From Planctomycetota bacterium (GTDB taxonomy: Bacteria > Planctomycetota > SZUA-567 > H5-PLA8), in NCBI GenBank assembly GCA_027493525.1, contig JAOSKN010000003.1:806001-870000 (forward strand): DNA of 64,000 bases, in the 5' to 3' direction. The notes under the pieces were generated by a model that worked only from the letters and a program-made list of their open reading frames with translations, did no database searches and was not told the DNA's origin. Each line of letters starts with the position of its first letter. Positions within the stretch are counted from its first letter, which is position 1. This document shows, piece after piece, positions 61,176 through 64,000 of this stretch. Both the position numbers and the translations under genes were made by a program.

Positions 61176-61829
61176 ATGTCTCTGAACCCCGGCGCGCCGG
61201 CCAATCCGTTCTGCACGCGCTTCCACGCGCCGGGCGCGCTGGCGTTCCGCTTCGAAGCGCGGCGCGGCGCGGGTTCGGCGGGCGGCCTGTACGAGCGTTT
61301 CGAGGCCAGCCGGTGGCGGGGCGAGATTCGCGGTCCGCACGGGACCGGGAAATCGACGCTGCTGCGGGCGTTCGAGGCCGAGCTTGGCGCGCACGGCCAC
61401 CGGGTCCGGAACGTGCGGCTCCAGGCGCCGGCGTACGCCATGCCCTCTGGTTGGGACCGGTACGAAGAAACCGGCGGCGCTCCGGCGCGGCCGCCGATCC
61501 TGGTTCTCGATGGCGCCGAACGGCTCGCGCGAACGGCCTGGTGGCGGGTGCGCTGGACGATCCGGCGGCGCGGCTGGGGCGTCCTGGCGACGGCGCACGA
61601 AAGCCTGGGGCTTCCGGAGCTTTACCGCAGCGGCGTGGACCCGGCGCTGGCCGAGGCGCTCGTCGAGGCCGTCCTGAACCGGAGCCCGGAGCTGCCCAGG
61701 CTGGTGCGGCCCGACGAGGTCCTGGCGGAGTTGCGCGCGACGGGCGGCGACTTCCGCGAGGCGCTGTTCCGGCTTTACGACCTGCATGAAGCGCGCTGGC
61801 GGCAGGCGGTCCTGAACTCAGGGCTTTGA
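61176..61829 (+). CDS. P-loop ATPase
   Basis: 217 residues starting one base after the stop of the arrestin-like gene. Walker A GPHGTGKSTLL and Walker B ILVLDGAE are clear, and a later ATAHES may be a sensor threonine. No lid-domain or transporter motif. It could drive or gate the membrane protein at the start of the operon, with the arrestin-like protein as adaptor. The convergent gene at 61818 overlaps its 3' end by 12 bases. Confidence 0.85.
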   Translation: MSLNPGAPANPFCTRFHAPGALAFRFEARRGAGSAGGLYERFEASRWRGEIRGPHGTGKSTLLRAFEAELGAHGHRVRNVRLQAPAYAMPSGWDRYEETGGAPARPPILVLDGAERLARTAWWRVRWTIRRRGWGVLATAHESLGLPELYRSGVDPALAEALVEAVLNRSPELPRLVRPDEVLAELRATGGDFREALFRLYDLHEARWRQAVLNSGL

Positions 61830-62831
61830 TTCGGCGCGTGCGGCGTCCTTGGCTTCGGCCGCCTGCCAGTCCGCGTAGTGCTTCTTCTGCGCCTCCAGGT
61901 GCGCCTTGAATTGTTCGTCCGCGCAGCATCGCATGGCTCGATCCAGGGCGTTGTACGCCTCCTTGTAACGATCCAGAAAGAAGTAGGCATCGGCCACGAC
62001 GCTCCAGGCAAAGTCATTTCGTACCAGCCTGGGCGCTCGAGCGCCTCGAAGGCTGGCCTCCAGCGCCAATTCCAGATCGGGTTCCTTCAGCGTCTCATCT
62101 TCAATCAGTTTGCGCGCAAAGGCGGTCAGGAATAAGTCATAATCTGCGGCGTCGGCCAGGAGATCTCGGCCGAGCGCTCTCAATTCATCGCTCAACGCTT
62201 CCTTTCGAGCCAGAGTCAGATACCGGGAATAGGCTTCATCCAGGCGCATGAGCGTCCGCGCGGATTTCAGGTCGAGTGTTCCGGTGGAAGCGCGATAGAG
62301 CGCCCAGTCCAGGTCCGGGCTGAGCGGATGCCCGTGCCAGAAGACCTTGCCGTCTAGGGTCAGCATGGCGTAGCAGATCTTCTCGCGATTCTTCAGGAGC
62401 TTGCCGGGAAGCCGCTCGGGGTCGGGATCGTGAAACGCCTTGCGCCAGGCCTCGAAGGTGCGCTCGCCGGAGCCGCGGCCCAGGCGATACGGCAGGGGCC
62501 GGGGCTGCTGGCCCAGGAAGTTGAGAACGTTCTCGGCGGACTCTTCGCAGACGATCTCGCCGCGAATGTTCGATTGCCGGAAGGCCTGGATGGAATCAGA
62601 AAGTTCCCGAATCGCCGCGCGCATGGTTTTGTGTTGAAGCGAACCGACCAGCAGATGGACGCGGATGGCGGCGCGCCCGTCCTTGGCTTGGGCTGGCTCC
62701 GGGCCATACCACTCGGCGAGGTACGTTGGCGGGGCCTCCGTCCCGATCTCGGCGAATGGTTCCTGACCCCATACTTCCACGGAACCCCAGCAGACGGCGG
62801 CAAGTGCTAGGATCAGCAATGGGCGGCGCAT
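61818..62831 (-). CDS. Exported thioredoxin-fold-like protein lacking CxxC
   Basis: 337 residues from the ATG at 62831 with a signal peptide (MRRPLLILALAAVCWGSVEVWG). The region around KICYAMLTLDGKVFWHGHPLSPDLDWALY recalls the strand before the cis-proline loop of TlpA-like proteins, but no redox-active CxxC is present. The C-terminal half is helical (TPR-like, SVVADAYFFLDRYKEAYNALDRAM). Probably a periplasmic protein of unknown function. It overlaps the ATPase gene at the 3' ends. Confidence 0.65.
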   Translation of the reverse strand: MRRPLLILALAAVCWGSVEVWGQEPFAEIGTEAPPTYLAEWYGPEPAQAKDGRAAIRVHLLVGSLQHKTMRAAIRELSDSIQAFRQSNIRGEIVCEESAENVLNFLGQQPRPLPYRLGRGSGERTFEAWRKAFHDPDPERLPGKLLKNREKICYAMLTLDGKVFWHGHPLSPDLDWALYRASTGTLDLKSARTLMRLDEAYSRYLTLARKEALSDELRALGRDLLADAADYDLFLTAFARKLIEDETLKEPDLELALEASLRGARAPRLVRNDFAWSVVADAYFFLDRYKEAYNALDRAMRCCADEQFKAHLEAQKKHYADWQAAEAKDAARAESKP

Positions 62832-63020
62832 GCTTTCGGGTCTCTCGGTCCTGTGACTCACGAATTGGGGCCGGCGGCTCGGGTCTTTTGAAGTAAGTAA
62901 GAGAAAGCGCGGCGCGTTCGCTGTCGTCCACCGCCGGGCCGGCTTGCGGGCGGATCGCCCGCTGGGTTAACGATCGCTGCCGCCGGCGCTTTCGGGAGAG
63001 CGGCCGTCCCGGCCTTGCAC

Positions 63021-63116
63021 TTACTCCTCCTTCACAAGCAGCCCCTTCGCCAGGGCTTCCAGCTTGGCCAAAACCAGCCCCAGGGCCAGACCCGTACGCC
63101 CCGCCGTCGTTCGCAT
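63021..63116 (-). CDS. 31-codon small protein with a very strong ribosome-binding site
   Basis: Predicted peptide of 31 residues: Arg/Thr-rich start (MRTTAGRTG), then an amphipathic helix (LALGLVLAKLEALAKGLLVKEE), with GAAGGAGGAA just before the ATG at 63116. The site is among the best in the window. No family known. Amphipathic Lys/Glu/Leu-rich helices of this kind may bind membranes or a partner. It overlaps no other gene; a minus-strand promoter was not found. Confidence 0.5.
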   Translation of the reverse strand: MRTTAGRTGLALGLVLAKLEALAKGLLVKEE

Positions 63117-63134
63117 GGCACTTCCTCCTTCGCC

Positions 63135-63260
63135 TTGCCGCCCCGGCGCAATGGATCTGACCGGCGCGCCCAACAGTGACGAAGTTTTCGTCGCCGGCAT
63201 GGAGACACGGGCGAACAGCCTCCGGCGGATATGCACGACGGACGAGCCGTGGCGGCGTGA
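63135..63260 (+). pseudogene. C-terminal relic of a Gfo/Idh/MocA oxidoreductase
   Basis: LTGAPNSDEVFVAGMET, then in another frame TGEQPPADMHDGRAVAA before a stop at 63258, matches the end of the gene at 58206 (LSGSPSSDEVFVASLEKGEPPPAGAHDGRAVVEL). Two extra bases (GAGACACGGG) break the frame. No other part of the gene is seen nearby, so this is decaying DNA left after a deletion or rearrangement. Confidence 0.7.
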
Positions 63261-63325
63261 GCGGATTTTTCGTGGAAATAATGCGAGGGCAGGCGCAGCG
63301 TGCGCTTTCGATGCGGTCGGCCGAA

Positions 63326-64000
63326 CTACGGCTTCGCGCCCAGAAGCGTCTTGACCATGGTGTCGATGGCGTCCGCCCAGACCTGGTAGCCCTTCGCGCT
63401 GGGATGCAGGCCATCGGGCATGAGGTCCTTGGCGATCACGCGGTCTTTGTCGAGAAACTTGTCGCCGATGTCGAGATAAAAGACCGTCTTCTTGTCGTCG
63501 AATTTCTCGATGAGCTTGTTGACCTCGTCATTTTTCCGGCGTACTGCATGATTGGGTTCGGCGCGAGGAAAGATACCGAGCAACAGGATTTTCGCCTGCG
63601 GCTGCTTGCCCGTGATCTCCTTAATGATGGCTTCGATACCGGCGGCGACGTTTGGGGCCGAGTCGGCGGGACCGGCGTTGTTGTTGGTGCCGATCATCAC
63701 CACGAATAGTTTGGCTTTGTAGCCGTCCAGTTCGCCGTTCCTGAGCCGCCACAGCACGTTCTCCGTGCGGTCACCGGCAAGGCCGAGATTCAGTGCTTTG
63801 TACGGCTCGAAATACTTCTCCCAGATGGCCTTGCCGCCGCCTTGGCCGCGCATAAAGTCGCTGCCCTGGCGCCAGAAGTCGGTAATCGAGTCCCCTATGA
63901 AGACGAGAGTGACGTCGCCGTTCATCTTTTTGATGTCTTCGAGAAAGCGCTTGTGGTACAGAGGGTTCTTTTCGACCGGTTGGGTCGTCGCGGGTTCGCC
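63326..64000 (-). CDS. SGNH/GDSL hydrolase (PAF acetylhydrolase-like), 5' end beyond the window
   Basis: At least 224 residues, open to the window edge; the in-frame ATG at 63925 is internal, because the upstream codons (KNPLYHKRFLEDIKK) continue the protein. The catalytic Ser is in VFIGDSITDFW, block III is IGTNNNAG, and the Asp-His are in DGLHPSAKGY. These enzymes deacetylate sugars or esters. The full set of family blocks is present, so it is likely active. It probably belongs with the sugar genes to its left. Confidence 0.92.
   Translation of the reverse strand, partial: GEPATTQPVEKNPLYHKRFLEDIKKMNGDVTLVFIGDSITDFWRQGSDFMRGQGGGKAIWEKYFEPYKALNLGLAGDRTENVLWRLRNGELDGYKAKLFVVMIGTNNNAGPADSAPNVAAGIEAIIKEITGKQPQAKILLLGIFPRAEPNHAVRRKNDEVNKLIEKFDDKKTVFYLDIGDKFLDKDRVIAKDLMPDGLHPSAKGYQVWADAIDTMVKTLLGAKP

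Overview
The window is G+C-rich throughout except for one AT-rich patch at about 37.78-39.36 kb. It looks like a chromosome piece from a Planctomycetota-like (PVC-type) bacterium. The evidence is two PASTA-less Ser/Thr kinases with Ala/Glu-rich C-termini, a WD40 protein with a helical tail of the planctomycete type, several exported HEAT- or TPR-like proteins of unknown role, DUF2330, expanded phytanoyl-CoA dioxygenase (PhyH) genes, and many carbohydrate-linked genes (GH78, ROK, AraC, Gfo/Idh, sialate O-acetylesterase, SGNH hydrolases). The phylum is inferred from gene content; there is no rRNA or other marker here.

Layout. 1-5.7 kb: the 5' part of a Ser/Thr kinase, an amidohydrolase/Rieske pair, a propeller-like protein and a tail-anchored small protein. 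6.0-7.3 kb: hisF with a large insertion, then a lone EF-Tu domain-3-like protein. 7.3-8.7 kb: a non-coding repeat field with three tandem-repeat families. 8.7-16.2 kb: a PadR/c-heme operon opposite an amino-acid permease, a methyltransferase, an esterase, a WD40 protein, a ROK regulator and a HEAT protein. 16.2-18.6 kb: a MITE-like element, an exported protein, a GIY-YIG nuclease and tRNA-Asn. 18.9-28.2 kb: three PhyH genes, two of them divergent from AraC regulators, with a TetR, a pseudo-receiver/PAS protein and an exported protein between them. 28.2-35.8 kb: a second palindromic element, a GH78 rhamnosidase, a cupin, a broken heptosyltransferase, an EF-hand protein, and methylmalonyl-CoA epimerase plus mutase.

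36-40.7 kb is the accessory region: an M15 peptidase with a duplicated fragment, a PIN/partner pair, two AT-rich unrecognised genes, a truncated IS256-type transposase, and two copies of a palindromic repeat that may be a group II intron head. 40.7-46.7 kb: a deacetylase, a second full-length kinase, DUF2330 and tRNA-Gly. 46.9-55.7 kb: two more PhyH genes (one fused to HEAT repeats), paired membrane proteins, an AraC regulator, a MetE-like protein and a transglutaminase-like protein. 55.9-64 kb: a sugar-catabolic group (sialate O-acetylesterase, sugar isomerase, Gfo/Idh), an operon of a DUF3592-like protein, an arrestin-like protein and a P-loop ATPase, a Gfo/Idh relic, a 31-codon gene and an SGNH hydrolase running off the edge.

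The recurring theme is oxygenase and sugar-processing enzymes beside one-component regulators. The strongest candidates for something undescribed are the PhyH/AraC modules with the PhyH-HEAT fusion, the DUF3592/arrestin/ATPase operon, and the AT-rich two-gene island. Three genes (near 31.74, 57.48 and 60.35 kb) are broken by single-base changes in or beside homopolymer runs, so sequencing error must be excluded before calling them pseudogenes.
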